64,000 nt of DNA from Lytechinus variegatus. Lineage: Eukaryota; Echinodermata; Echinoidea; Temnopleuroida; Toxopneustidae. The translations under genes and the position numbers were made by a program. Positions 10,901 through 21,728 of the stretch are shown here, one piece after another. The stretch covers positions 71,197,856 through 71,261,855 of the forward strand of contig NC_054740.1 in the NCBI RefSeq assembly GCF_018143015.1, in the 5' to 3' direction. Each line of letters opens with the position of its first letter. Positions within the stretch are counted from its first letter, which is position 1. The notes beneath the pieces were generated by a model that saw only the letters and a program-made list of their open reading frames with translations, made no database searches and was not told the DNA's origin.

Positions 10901-13900
10901 AAATATCCTTATAAAGTCTATGGTTAAAGCTATAGCTTTAATTTTCAGAATGTCGGTGAAACGTTACATAATGATGAATATACACACTCTAGAAAGGTTT
11001 ACCCAATGCTGGGTAAAATGGGAACATGCATGTTGGTTGGTATATTTTTTATAAATTGTACGCAATGTTGCGTTGAAACATAGACCAATATGGGGCCAAA
11101 AATAACCCATCAAACATGCATGTTCTCTTTCTCTCCACACTCTAAAAACACTGAGTAAAATTCTACCCAATATTGAGTAAAAAGGGAACATGCATGTTTG
11201 CTGGGTATTTTTTCACCCCATATTGGGCTATTTCAACACATCTTTTTACCCAACCAGCATGCATGTTCCCAATTAACCCAATATTGTGTAAACCTTTTTT
11301 AGAGTGCAATATTGGGTAAATTCTACTCAGTTGAAGACCCGAATTCTGAAGTCAGGTTTGAATTGAAACCTGATTAAAAGGTATGGTTAAATATGGAGAG
11401 CAAATGGGGCGCAAATCCAATATATCGACACATTTGACACTCAAATATTGTTCATTGTCTGGGAATGATAACTGAAGTACTTAGAAATATAACATAATGT
11501 TTGAATTTTTGGCTCCTCATAATTTTTGCACAGGATCAGACTGTGGTCCATTTAAACCGGACTTCATAATACGGGCCATAGAGTGTAACAATGACAACTA
11601 TTACTCATCTGAATTCTCAAATAGAGGTCGTTGATCACAAAATATTTCTATAAATTCTTAAATTCAGGAATGTTATGGATTCCGTCATGATTGAAATGCA
11701 AAGACAACATACAAAGCTGAGTATAAAAAATATTTTGAATGTTAGCAGGGCTACACGGTTGACGCCATTTTCGAATTCCCACGGATGATAACCCTGGGGG
11801 GGGGGCGTTTCATCAATATTTTCGTTTGACAAGTTGTCAGATCTGACAACTTAGTTTCCTGGGTTCTGATTGGTTGAGAAGCACTGTTACTATTGTAAAT
11901 GTCGAATAAAACAGGACTTGTCGGATAAAACATCCGACAAGTCCTTTCATGAAACGCTCCCCGGTTCCTAAAATTTCAATGCAATTTAACAATCTAACAA
12001 ATTTCTTTATAGCATAAGTGGCTAACCTTTTCCGCGATGAAAGATTTATAGATTAAGTAACTAGGAACATTATGTAACTTACCGTCAGTACTTCTTTATA
12101 TCATTGATATCATCTCGAGGGTATGAATTGTACATCAATGGTTAATGGATATTAAAGTTACAGACATTTTTATTCGATGTACGGCTAGTGACACCTTTCT
12201 TTATATTACGCACGACAAAATAAATTTTCATTTGAGGTTTACTGATTATTTAAAAGAACAACAATAAAAACAAAAGTATACATAATCATTTTTCTGTTTT
12301 GGAAGGACCATCACCTGTTGTTGGCTTGAAACTATGTTTTATTCTTAAACGCAGCAGCAGCAGCAGCAATAACAACAACAACAACAACAACAACAGCATC
12401 ACCATTAGCAGCAGCACTACCACCAACAACAACATCAAATGCGAGCACAACCCACGAAGATCCCGTTTCATCATCCTCATCACTTATAATTCCAACGGGT
12501 ACGTTACACTTTCAAATGAATGCATTTTTTATATTTTATTTAATCTAATGGCACTTTATCAAACTATATAGAATCTACTTTTGACACTTCCTATCTAGAT
12601 GAAAATTGTGTAGTATTTGGAAAGAAACTCTTAATCCAAATGAAAGTCAAGATTGAGGTATATACTAGCAGGTATATACTAGCAATAATCAGACAGGTGC
12701 CTTTAGTATATTCTCTTGCTTCAAAATAGACTTACCTCCAGTGCCATTACCTACATTACAATTTCAAATTCATTTATGTGTATGATCTTCATATGAATGG
12801 ACTACCCCCTCAATTTCTCTGTCAGGATGTTGGAAGAAAATCCACCATTCTGAACTGAGATTTAGAATTTCCCTGACTATCATAGAGATGAATACAGTAG
12901 AATGGAAACACTAAACATGATAAAACAGTAAACGACCTTGATTGCGTCAGCAATTTTGTACTTTCTGATGTTTTTTGATGGTAAACAGAATTTCACCTTA
13001 TCACTAAATAATCTTTTTTCCCCCCCATTAGGTCCAATATCAGACGCCCTTATGTTCAAGTGGGTAGCCATTATATCATCCATTTTGCTCCTGGCCATTC
13101 TTACCTGCGCGGTCCTAACATATAAACGACGGAAACAGACAACACGTAATGGCACGGTAATATACAATTTTGTTGTTGTTGTTGTTTTTACAATAGGACA
13201 GCTGTAATTTGATTGCGTTACGATTTGTTTTTATTATTGATATTCTAGAAAGGACATGTAAGGTAGAAATTAGAACGAAGATACTGTGACTGCCATACAT
13301 AACGTGCGCTAATACGATTCAGAAGTTCATTCTTTAAAATCAACAGTTCTAAATATTTTGATGAAGAAAATATTGTTTGATAATATTTATGCAGATTTAT
13401 ATTTAAATACTTAAGAAAGAAAATGAATCTGATCAATGCTAATTAAGGAATCCGGAAATTGAAAAGGTCGATTCCATGTTTAAGGAGAATGATTCCGTTT
13501 TTATTCAACAATATTTGTCGTTAATCTTTCCTTGGTTCTGTAATGTTTGCTGGTCTCAAAATATTCTTATGCTTTCATTATCTCCGACTAAAATTGAACG
13601 ATTTAGAAAAGTTACATAATTAGGTGATCTGTCAATCGACAGATCAACTATTAATTTCGTACGAATTTTCTTTATTTTTTATTTTTCCGCCCTTTTCTTG
13701 TTAGCACAAAATCTCCAAATCTACATCATCAATTATCTTCAAAATATCATCAGATATGGGGACCTATCATGTGATGTGTATAAAGCAAGTTCAAGGTCAA
13801 AAGGTCATCATGACGTCATCTAGACGCCATTTTGTAAAATCACATTATCAATCATATCTTCATTATCAATTATCAAAAATTAACAATATTTACATCACAT

Positions 13901-15953
13901 AAACTTCAGGTTAAGGGTCAACTGTCCATGTGCTCAAAGTTCATGTAAAGGTCACGACGTGCGCGTACGCGCGCGCCAAAATTTTAAATTGCTCAAAATC
14001 ACTTTTTGACCAAAACAGAGTACGAATCAGGTCATTTTAAGCATTTCAAAAATTTGCGCGCGCGCACGGTTACGCGCGCGTTCTCGCGCGTAACGGCACT
14101 ATAAAACATAGGATCGCCATTTTTTTCATATCAATGCACCGGTAATATAATTCTGAACAATTTGATACCTTGATCAACCTTTTACGACAAGTAATAAAGG
14201 AATTAGCCTCCATCAAAATTTACAGCACGCGCGCGCGCGCGCACTTACCATAGACAATATATGTGCAAAAACATGCCTATACAAAATTCATTATAGCTCT
14301 TAAAGTAGTCCGTTGACCCCGATTTTATTTTCATATTCGAATAGAGTATGGATGGGAGATGTGATTTCACGTCGCATTTGACCCGAAATTTTATCATCAA
14401 AATGGCGTCGGAACTCAAAATTCCCATTTTGCTATTTATGACGTCATTATAATTATGCAAATTTGACTCTAACTTTGTAAAAAATTGTCAATTTTCGCTC
14501 AGTTTTCAATATGTTGTAGCTGAGGACATACTTTTTCTAATTTTAAGCCTTTATTCACTTTTAAAGGAATGGATCATCCTAAAAATGGCAAGTTATAGAG
14601 GCATGTCATTTTCGCTCATTTTGTGTGCAATCTCTATGGGAAATGACTTTTTCTCAAAACTGGATTTTACATTCCTCTATTTCGCGAGCCATATCTCCAT
14701 TTCTATTGGTTGGTTTTCTCTGAGCTTGAAGTATGTTGTAGCTGAGATTGTAAGCTATCGCAGGTGTGGTCTTCGTTTTCCGATCAGATGCCGGGATCAT
14801 GCCCGTATTTCACTTGCAAAATTGGATTTGAGATCCTCTTAATTTGCTTGTGTAGAAAGTCTATGGGATACAGTGCAGCTCAATTGGGAGGGTTCAAATC
14901 CAAAAGTGAACATAATTTTTTTTCTTTTTTTTTCTTTTCAACTTTTCGCAAATGTTCCTTAATCACCATTACAAGGTATATTAGTTCAAATATCGCACAA
15001 TAAAGTAGGTTAAAATCGTTTTTAATAGGCCTATAACATGTACAATGTGTATCGCCTACACCTACATGTATTTCACATATTCTCATTTCCCTCTTTTCAA
15101 GAGTATTCAACATGTTCTTTTCGTAATAAAAGTTTAGTTTTCAATATGAGCATCGTATTGATCTCAATAAACATGGTGATTGTATTCGTGATCATGAAAA
15201 TCAGAGACAGATCACCTAATTCGTCCTCATGACGAATTAAAATTCTAGTTTATATTTGTTTTACATGTTTATGCTTACATTTTTCACAACGAATCACACT
15301 CACTATGATGACAATATTTATCGAATTTTACACGAGGATTGAGTGATTTTATCCATTCGCCCAGTACATTTGTTTTCCATAACTCTTCTCCTCAGGACAC
15401 TACGGCCAAGTCAGACAGACTGCACAACATGCAAGACGAAGAACCTACGGGAGAAAGAATACAGGAATCTTCCACTGACCCTGATTCTCTTCCTGGTAGA
15501 CCGTATGAAACTATCCCTGAATACCTTCTAGCTCAATCCCATAGTCCTGTGACGGGACACTCTAATTGTTCAGTATCTGGTCCTGATGAACGAGTAGATG
15601 AGTTTGGATACATGATTCCAGACAGAGACGACGGAGGAGAACTACCTGATGAACAATCACCAGTCAGTCGGGATGGTTATACAGATATCAATCACACATA
15701 CTTGGATACTACCCTTTCTAGTAGTCAGCAAGAATATCCTCACACCTACCATAACTACGAAAGTTCTATGATGACGATGAAAAGCTTCGGAGAGAATGAT
15801 GAACAATTGTCGAGTCATTATTATAACACTCCCGACCTTTCGTTTGAGGACGCGGACGCTTATTTACAACGGTCGTTGACTTTGGAAGGGACTTTTTGGG
15901 CCCGTCATCATGGTCGTAAAACTCAGTCCTGCAATGCAAATTGTGTGACATGA
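7894..15953 (+). CDS. Gene B: two-CUB-domain type I membrane receptor with tyrosine-rich tail
   Basis: Gene model of six exons: 7894-7978 signal peptide, 9195-9560 CUB1, 10274-10636 CUB2, 12355-12498 stalk, 13044-13156 TM, 15396-15953 tail. All junctions have GT/AG and matching phases (1,1,1,1,0). The joined protein is about 542 residues: signal peptide 1-26, CUB1 29-150, CUB2 151-271, Ala/Thr-rich stalk 272-319, TM about 326-344, cytoplasmic tail 358-542. It is a cell-surface protein by topology. The CUB domains are recognisable by FDFERGHVFITIGDG and FDVENGHDHVYIGDG and by YPNN/SSTNSITMIF blocks, yet have no cysteines. The tail tyrosines suggest signalling. The final 41 or so residues come from an inserted transposon that replaced the ancestral TDSTDTSKRY end. 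Compared with C, this copy lacks one stalk exon. Function and ligand are unknown. Confidence 0.82.
9195..9560 (+). CDS. Gene B CUB1 exon
   Basis: A 366-nt phase 1-1 exon that holds one whole CUB-like domain. Landmarks are RRINVSIKEFDFERG, VFITIGDGT and RFSGSDPPSLVTSVSN, matching the CUB pattern in which FCG is usual; here Cys is Ser. It has several N-glycosylation sequons (NRS, NTT, NVS, NIT). No cysteine is present. Confidence 0.9.
9917..10184 (-). mobile_element. tRNA-derived SINE in gene B intron 2
   Basis: On the minus strand it carries a tRNA-like head at about 10045-10120 with a perfect B box (GGTTCGAAACC) and an acceptor-like pair GAACCAG/CTGGTTC. It is bracketed by an 11-bp direct repeat AAAAAGAGGTT (9906-9916 and 10185-10195). 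The intron of gene C has one copy of this target and no insertion, which confirms the borders. A duplicated 29-bp motif (GATCAGTATGCTCGATCTG) lies in its tail part. Confidence 0.7.
10274..10636 (+). CDS. Gene B CUB2 exon
   Basis: A 363-nt phase 1-1 exon with a clear CUB domain: PSNYPNNDYYLWDI, GYVIEVIVRSFDVENG, DHVYIGDG, SSTNSITMIFTTD, SGFWIQLR. The acidic residues of FDVE and DHV are placed like the calcium ligands of cbCUB domains. The usual four cysteines are missing. It ends AKKP before GTTAAT. Confidence 0.93.
10985..11306. mobile_element. MITE, CACTCTAGAAAGG type
   Basis: Inverted ends CACTCTAGAAAGGTTTACCC and the complement of GTAAACCTTTTTTAGAGTG, with internal GGGAACATGCATG arms repeated in both directions. 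A second internal copy of the CACTCTAAAAA end near 11150 suggests a nested or duplicated unit. Confidence 0.65.
11534..11626 (+). CDS. Candidate optional exon in gene B (unconfirmed)
   Basis: A stop-free phase 1-1 stretch of 31 codons between TTGCACAG and GTCGTT. It would encode GSDCGPFKPDFIIRAIEC and a YYSSEFSNR end, with two cysteines. It fits the phase rule of all other ectodomain exons of the family. No copy is seen in C or D, and the donor is weak. It may be a relic exon, an alternative exon or chance. Confidence 0.25.
11796..11962. mobile_element. Short MITE, GGGGAGCGTTTCATGAAAGG type
   Basis: Ends are GGGGGGGCGTTTCAT and ATGAAACGCTCCCC. Inside are two hairpins, GACAAGTTGTCAGATCTGAC and GGACTTGTCGGATAAAACAT with its complement. 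Length 167 bp. The terminal poly-G is variable. Confidence 0.7.
12355..12498 (+). CDS. Gene B stalk exon (Ala/Thr repeat)
   Basis: A 144-nt phase 1-1 exon after AAACGCAG. It encodes a run of six alanines, Ile, eight threonines, then ASPLAAALPPTTTSNASTTH and a Ser-rich end. The run comes from GCA and ACA triplet repeats. A mucin-like O-glycosylated stalk is expected. C has the same exon with a shorter repeat (27794-27901). Confidence 0.8.
13044..13156 (+). CDS. Gene B transmembrane exon
   Basis: Phase 1-0 exon encoding DALMFKWVAIISSILLLAIL and then TCAVLTYKRRKQTTRNGT. It has one TM helix with a basic stop-transfer. In this copy a second acceptor AG at 13030-13031 would add four residues (GPIS); A and C lack that AG. 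Confidence 0.88.
13620..15248. mobile_element. Helentron-like non-autonomous element with asymmetric inverted ends
   Basis: The last intron of gene B is about 1.6 kb longer than in A and C. The extra segment begins TTAGGTGATCTGTC and carries the complement GACAGATCACCTAA about 34 bases before its right end. The right end then has a hairpin AATTCGTC-GACGAATT followed by AAAATTCTAG. The flanks rejoin as in gene A without a target duplication (ACATAA/TTTATA). A 3' hairpin, CTAG end, asymmetric inverted repeats and no duplication are hallmarks of Helitron2/Helentron elements. No Rep/helicase gene is inside. It contains several alternating GC tracts. Confidence 0.7.
15396..15953 (+). CDS. Gene B cytoplasmic tail exon, transposon-modified C-terminus
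   Basis: Phase-0 terminal exon after CTCCTCAG, encoding 185 residues. Positions 1-144 match the type 1 tail: YETIPEY (37-43), YMIP (72), YTDINHTYLDT (95-105), EYPHTYHNYES (113-123), HYYN (141-144). From about residue 146 the reading frame enters an inserted TIR element and continues PDLSFEDADAYLQRSL to a stop at 15951-15953. This adds a new tyrosine (AYLQ) and about 30 net residues compared with A and C. Confidence 0.85.
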   Translation, partial: DTTAKSDRLHNMQDEEPTGERIQESSTDPDSLPGRPYETIPEYLLAQSHSPVTGHSNCSVSGPDERVDEFGYMIPDRDDGGELPDEQSPVSRDGYTDINHTYLDTTLSSSQQEYPHTYHNYESSMMTMKSFGENDEQLSSHYYNTPDLSFEDADAYLQRSLTLEGTFWARHHGRKTQSCNANCVT

Positions 15954-17070
15954 GATTTTTTTTTTCGTTTTGCATCTGCGACGGAAACATTCAATATGCG
16001 TTTCGTGTGCAAAATTCTGGTTGCTACTATGGTAACAGCGATTTATCCGATTGAGGACGACTTTCCAAAGCCACATTTGACTCCTCCTAGAGCTCGAGAG
16101 GCCGCCCGGGGGGCCCACTTCCATTGATTAGTGGATACCAGTAGCGACCACCCGTAAAAGGGGACAGAGTGGGCAGGTTCGTTACGTATATAGGCCTATG
16201 TAACGTTATAAGGGTGTCAAAACGATGTTTAAAATGCTGAAATAAGGGATATATATTCAATACTTGTAGGGTTTCACAAGCCAAATACTTGTTAAGAGAT
16301 GCATTTTCATAATCTGGAAAAGAATTGCTTCCCTTGTTTAGCATGTTTAGGGTACTTTTCGAAACCCCATGGTCGTGCCTGGTATCCACTCATCAATGGA
16401 AGTGGTCCCCCCGGAATTTGAATCTAATCCCCATTTCTGGGGAATGTAAAACATAATGCCCCTCACATCGTGTGCGAGAGGCATATCGTTTGTGTATAAG
16501 GAGTAAACAAAAGAAACAAAGAAACAAAAGAAACAAAAGGAAACGAGTTCAAAGGTATCGCATATGATGTGTACATATCAACGCATGCGAAATGTTCGGC
16601 TGGAGAGGTTGATCTTATCCATGAAATCAATTGCCAGTGATCCACCAATAATCCGCATTAAATGTAATATCGATTCGATGGACTGTAATGATCTATATTT
16701 AAGCCTTCATTCAGTAAGTTTTTCCTCACTCAATATGTTCTCGATTTGTTTGAAAAACCACTTTCTTCTCCATGTCATAAATCTATTTTAGGTCCTGCAT
16801 TTTGAATATCTCCAGCCATCAGTCGTAATATACATGCATGTATGCGGTACGGGTGTCGCGGAAAGGGATTTTGCACACGAAAAGCAGATTTGTAGGGCCT
16901 GTAACCCCCTGTTACACAAAACTTAGCATTGATCGTATAGCAGTTTTCTACGTTTGATTCTATTGACTGTAATGCACAATCAATCTTAAAAATCAAGTGT
17001 ATGATTAAGCGTTAACTTTTGTGTTAGGGGACCCTAATACTAGCGTCCGTGATGATTGCGAAAGGTCCCA
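15831..17070. mobile_element. TIR DNA transposon (non-autonomous) inside the last exon of gene B
   Basis: Relative to A and C, 1240 bp are inserted between TATAACACT and GACAGCACTGAC. The ends share GACCTTTCG and pair imperfectly over about 35 bp (left CCCGACCTTTCG, right complement TGGGACCTTTCG; both continue to GGACGCT). The triplet ACT is duplicated (15828-15830 and 17071-17073). No transposase is seen. Superfamily uncertain; a 3-bp target duplication fits PIF/Harbinger or CACTA-like elements. Confidence 0.75.
16106..16414. mobile_element. MITE nested in the gene B insertion
   Basis: Near-perfect inverted ends of about 35 bp: CCGGGGGGCCCACTTCC at left and the complement of GGAAGTGGTCCCCCCGG at right, continuing through ATTGAT and AGTGGATACCA. 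Length 309 bp. It lies wholly within the 15831-17070 element, so it inserted later or was carried in. Confidence 0.8.
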
Positions 17071-17073
17071 ACT

Positions 17074-17103
17074 GACAGCACTGACACTTCTAAGCGCTAT
17101 TAA
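17074..17103 (+). pseudogene. Displaced ancestral C-terminal codons of gene B
   Basis: Encodes DSTDTSKRY and a stop, identical in sense to the end of gene A and close to gene C. It is now cut off from the coding sequence by the upstream stop within the inserted element, and is probably 3' UTR. Confidence 0.8.
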
Positions 17104-17142
17104 GAATCCCTCTGTCATGTCTGTATAGGGCCTAGTAGATTT

Positions 17143-17662
17143 AGGGACAAGTCTACTTCAACAAAAAATTAATTAGAAGAAAAAGAGTAAAATCCAACAG
17201 GCATAACACTGAAAATTTCATCAAAATCGGATGTAAAATAAAAAAGGTGTATGACATTTTAAAGTTTCGCTTAATTTCACAAAACAGTTATATGCACATC
17301 CTGGTTGGTATGCAAATGAGGAGTGTGATGACGTCATCGACTCACTATTTCTTTTGTGTTTTATTATAAGAAATATGAAATATTCAAATTTTCTCCTCAT
17401 TCTCAAGTGAAACAGTGATTAATTCCTCCATGAACATGTGGAATTAGCATTGTTTAATACTATGACTCGGTCAAGTTGGTCCCTATGGTCAAATCTGTAA
17501 AAAAATATTGTATAATTCAAACTATAAAAACAAAAGAAATAGTGAGTGATGGACATCATCGACTGACTCATTTGCATGTCACTGAGTTGTGCATATCACT
17601 GTTTTGTGAATAATAAGCGAAACTTTAAAATGCCATACCTTTCTTATTTCACATCCGATTTT
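17143..17662. mobile_element. Truncated palindromic MITE (same insertion as 2841-3424)
   Basis: Starts GGGACAAGTCTACTTC and aligns along its length with the MITE after gene A, but its right end is missing: it runs from CACATCCGATTTTG directly into CCATCTAGATAAG of the host block. The shared site means the insertion predates the A/B duplication or was spread by conversion. Confidence 0.75.
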
Positions 17663-18295
17663 GCCATCTAGATAAGAAATTCTCACCCCATGCACCTGAG
17701 AGCGCAAGTTTACACGATGCGGCTCGGGATATGATGGGGATAATTCAGATGGCAACATTTCATCAATCGGGAAAGACAAATTTGGATATCTAATTTTAGT
17801 AAATTAAGTCAACATGTACAGTTATTTTGCTAGAAATATTTTCATTTTCAACCTCCCCCAAACCCGTACGACGTCCCATAGCTTCTTAGGCCTTTCATGA
17901 GTATATAGTTTGATTGGGCACTGCTGTAGGACTTAAATCTTAGCAGCAGAAGAAATCATAATCAAATACTTAACAGGATTCGTAGTGTAAGAAGTAGTGT
18001 AGTTCCTCTGATTCAAAATTACTTGAATTCAACTTGTCCAGCATTAAAATCATGTCAAATACTAGTTGTAATTGAATTTTTGTCATTGTCGTGATTAAGA
18101 GAAAATAGTAATGATTTGAAATATCATTAATTAGTTTAATTCCACACATTTACCAGTAGGAATAGCAATTTAGAGCATAAATGTCAAAATAGTGGTAATA
18201 TACGCAGTTATATTATGGTAGTATTAGCGGTAATACTATTAGAACTTTTAGTAATATTAGTTATAGCCGTTGTATAGTCGTATTAGTGGTATTAT

Positions 18296-18296
18296 G

Positions 18297-18343
<47 letters not shown>

Positions 18344-18372
18344 CGTAGTAGCAATAGTAGTAGTAGTATGAT
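18296..18372. repeat. (GTA)n microsatellite
   Basis: About 15 uninterrupted TAG/GTA triplets, then an imperfect stretch. The equivalent sites after A (near 4160-4200) and C (near 30420-30460) hold only a few triplets, so the tract expanded in this copy. Confidence 0.9.
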
Positions 18373-20064
18373 AAGTATTGGTATTGCAGTATGTATATTG
18401 CATATGTTTTTAGTAAAAATATTATTGGCATTGTTATGGGAAATATACTTAGTATCATAATTAGTATCAGCATATAGTATATGTACTTAGAATATCTTCC
18501 AAACGGAGACGAAGTGTATGGGTTTTTTAATCTTAATTTGATTTTTCTGTTCATTCTTTGCAATTATAGTTCTTTTTGTGCTACCAGATTAGAGAGTATT
18601 TTGTTCATAGTGCTGTATTACAATGAACTTAAAATAAACACCCAATGAAGTAATTGGATTTGTTATTTTCTGCAATATGTATTTTCAAATTATATGAATA
18701 AAATACATAATACTAAAAAGAAAAAAAAAATCGTAATGGATTTTATCACTAGAGACCGATAAACTTAATATAAATTCTGCTTGGACCCTTGTTGTATCTT
18801 GATTCCTTTTGTTTGCTGATTATGGCATTTTGGAGTTTAAAAAAAAATCACAATATATTATTGCATGCCTGAAATGCCGGTGGAAATTATGGCTTTCGCT
18901 CAAAATTATTCCCCATAAAATAGATAAATCTTATAAAACCTGTGCTATGCATTACCCTACTAGTGTTCTGCTTTAAAGAAACCCCTAAAATCTACAAATT
19001 CCGGAGCTATCGACCATGGGTGTCGATCACAAGTGGGAAGGGGGGGGGGGTGGTTGTTGATACATCCCCCAATATTTTAGGTTGGGGGAGGGTAGCGAGG
19101 TACACAAAAATTAAAAAAATATATGGTATAGATTATAAATTTTGCTTTTCCATCCATTTCAGAACCAAATCCCTCATTTAGATAATGTTATTTTCATCAC
19201 AATTGTTTAAAATCATTCGTATTCATAAATGTAAAAAAAGAGCAAATATTTAAACCTCATATACATATGAACAACTGTTTTCAGCCTTTCGCAATTCCAC
19301 TCAGAGGAGATGACATCTGGCCCATTAAAGGTGAAGTAAAGGCTGGCTAATAGGAGTGTTTTTGAAGCAAATTATTACTCAACTTTTGAAACGGTGAAAA
19401 TGTATCGAACTTCTGATGTTGCATGATTTTTTTTCTAAGGTTTCTACTGGTTTGTAAATCGTTAATTTTCTTTACATTTTGTTTTTGCTTCGAAAACGAC
19501 CTTAAAACTGCAACCCACTGCTGCGTAATTCGTGTGAATATGTAACTGATGAATATGTCAGAATTTTGTATTTATCATAAATTGACCCCCTCATATAGCC
19601 TTGATTTTCACTACATTTCATACCTAAATTATTATTTTTGAGAACTATGGATCATAGTGAGATATGAAAAAAGATTGTTATATTTAGTGGCGTATAATGA
19701 GGCAGATATCTACCTGGGACTGAGTTGATACGGTGCATTTTATGGGGAAAATCTGCGAGTGAGAAAAGATGAATTTTACTTTAGTAAAAATTTAAGAGTG
19801 CAGAATAATCAATCGGATATATATTCAAGGGAATTGAACAAAAATGACGATACTAAACAATACAATACGATTCAACAGAAAATTTTCTTGTTTGAAAATG
19901 GGGGTAGGGGCAGCTACCCCAAACCATGTATGGATCTGCAGAAGTTACCTCTAAAGCACCACGAAAGAGGGCGTCATAGACTTTACAACATTATTTAGCG
20001 TTGAGCAATTTTATCGTCTTGTCTTCAAAAGCAGTTCCATACTGTATGTCTGAATTAGCGCAAG

Positions 20065-20120
20065 AGAGAGAGAGGGAGGGAGGGGGAGATAGAGGGGGGG
20101 GGGGGGAGAAGACGATGAGA
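20065..20120. repeat. (GA)n tract with G-run
   Basis: GAGAGAGAGGGAGGG followed by a run of about 12 G. It is the counterpart of the GA tracts at 5781-5850 and 32135-32300. Confidence 0.8.
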
Positions 20121-21503
20121 GAGTATCATAGAAATATTATAGACGATTGAGAGATGAGAGGGAGAGAGGTTGCATAATGAAAAAAAGCTGCTCCTGCCAA
20201 TTGCATAAATTAATTTGTAAAAAATTATCAAAACATAATCATCTATATTGAGAGGTAAACCGTATCCGTCTCTCGTATAATTAACGATGTTACAAACCTT
20301 TTATACGAAACTGAATTTATTATTATATCTATCTGAAAATGCTACCAATAATCGAGTCCCGTCATTCGCCATGCATAAGTGCTCCCACTGCGACGACATG
20401 CAACACATGGAGACATTACCTGCCGGATAGATACTCGAAATTGTATTCGGTACCAATATAATGCCATCATTGATATCTTGACGAATTACTGACCATTTTG
20501 GCTGTTAAAGCGATTGATAATATAGTCTGATCTGAAGGATTGTCATTATGAATGAATTATCTGGTGAATCAGTATTTGGATTTTGAATCCAGGAGAAAGT
20601 TACTAATTGCTTTTAACTCGAACAATTCAACGAATCACTTCAAATGACCCCAAATAAAGGGTTTTATATGCATTTTCAAATAACGAAATATCATTAACGA
20701 TTGTATTCAGCTCATGACCGACCAATTTAAACACAAAATTTTGAACCCATCCATTCCGGAAGTTTATCGATGTTATTGATTGTTCAATAGCTGATTTATC
20801 TTTAGAGAGAGGGTGTCAGGGTGGTAAATCGTATCCCAGAGGTGATGGTGGCTTCCTGGCTTAAATACTACTTCGATGGAAAAACAAATGTTCAAATGGT
20901 GGTCTGTACGAAATTTAACAAGAAAGTGCGCCATCTTTAGACAGCGTGTGTATTGTCGCTACCCTTGAACATTAAACGTGACGGTTTTCGGTCGCGAGAA
21001 AAATAGCAAACTTCTTCTTATCACGTGATCTTGCTTTACTTGTTCTCCTCCTCTGACAGGGCAAAGAAGGATTTTTTTTCAATAATGGGAAATATTAAAC
21101 AAAATTCAATCGTTTTGTTAAATGATGGATTATATACTCCTTCATGATATAGGGAACCACGTTTATAGTTATGTCTGGTTAAGAGAGAATACGCTAACCC
21201 TTCAGAAAACTGTCAATAGGCATGTGAAAGCTAGTTAAGTCCGTCACTGTGTAAGTGCTAATAAACTATAACCTTCGGCAAGGTCGTAACGTTTGGATAC
21301 CACGGCTTTTACGAATAAGAGCTGCAACAATAATGATAATAATAATGAAAGTAATAATGATGTTGGTGATAGTGAAAATAATATCAGTTTAAAGCAATAA
21401 ATTGTAGCCTTCGTTCCCCCTCTCCACACTACTTCAGTGTATACTAGTATAATTACTTGCTTAAGAATATTCTGGTATGATTACTTTGTTGACAATCATG
21501 TAT

Positions 21504-21513
21504 GAAAGCGAAA
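21504..21513 (+). promoter_or_regulatory. IRF-like GAAANNGAAA element, gene C
   Basis: GAAAGCGAAA, 140 bases upstream of the ATG, followed by GATACTGCGTCAC as in B and D. Inferred site only. Confidence 0.35.
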
Positions 21514-21643
21514 GATACTGCGTCACTCGCTTCTGTCATGTCTGTTAATCACCAGGATATCAAGAACCAGCTTGATATTTAGTATTTAGCCCCGTATCTA
21601 TTGTCATATAGGGAACATTGCTCGGCAGATCAAATTGTTAGCC

Positions 21644-21728
21644 ATGATTTCTGTCCGTGGAATTAGTTTTTGTATCCATTGCTGTTTGGGCCTTCTACTT
21701 TCCACTGAATTATGTGGCGCAGAACAAT
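21644..21728 (+). CDS. Gene C signal peptide exon
   Basis: Encodes MISVRGISFCIHCC then a CLGLLL core and CGAEQ, ending phase 1 before GTGAGTAC. Differs from B mainly in the first five residues. Confidence 0.87.

Larger units (their letters stand above)
17104..21643. other. B-C intergenic block
   Basis: No coding region seen. Paralogous to the A-B and C-D blocks but the more divergent of the three in its left half. Includes a truncated copy of the 2841-type MITE, a GTA microsatellite, a G-run and GA tract near 20065-20120, and the promoter of gene C. Confidence 0.7.

Noticed and set aside
12286-12483. Minus-strand poly-Leu reading frame
   Set aside because: It is the antisense of the Ala/Thr triplet repeat in the gene B stalk exon, whose plus-strand splice sites and phase fit the gene.
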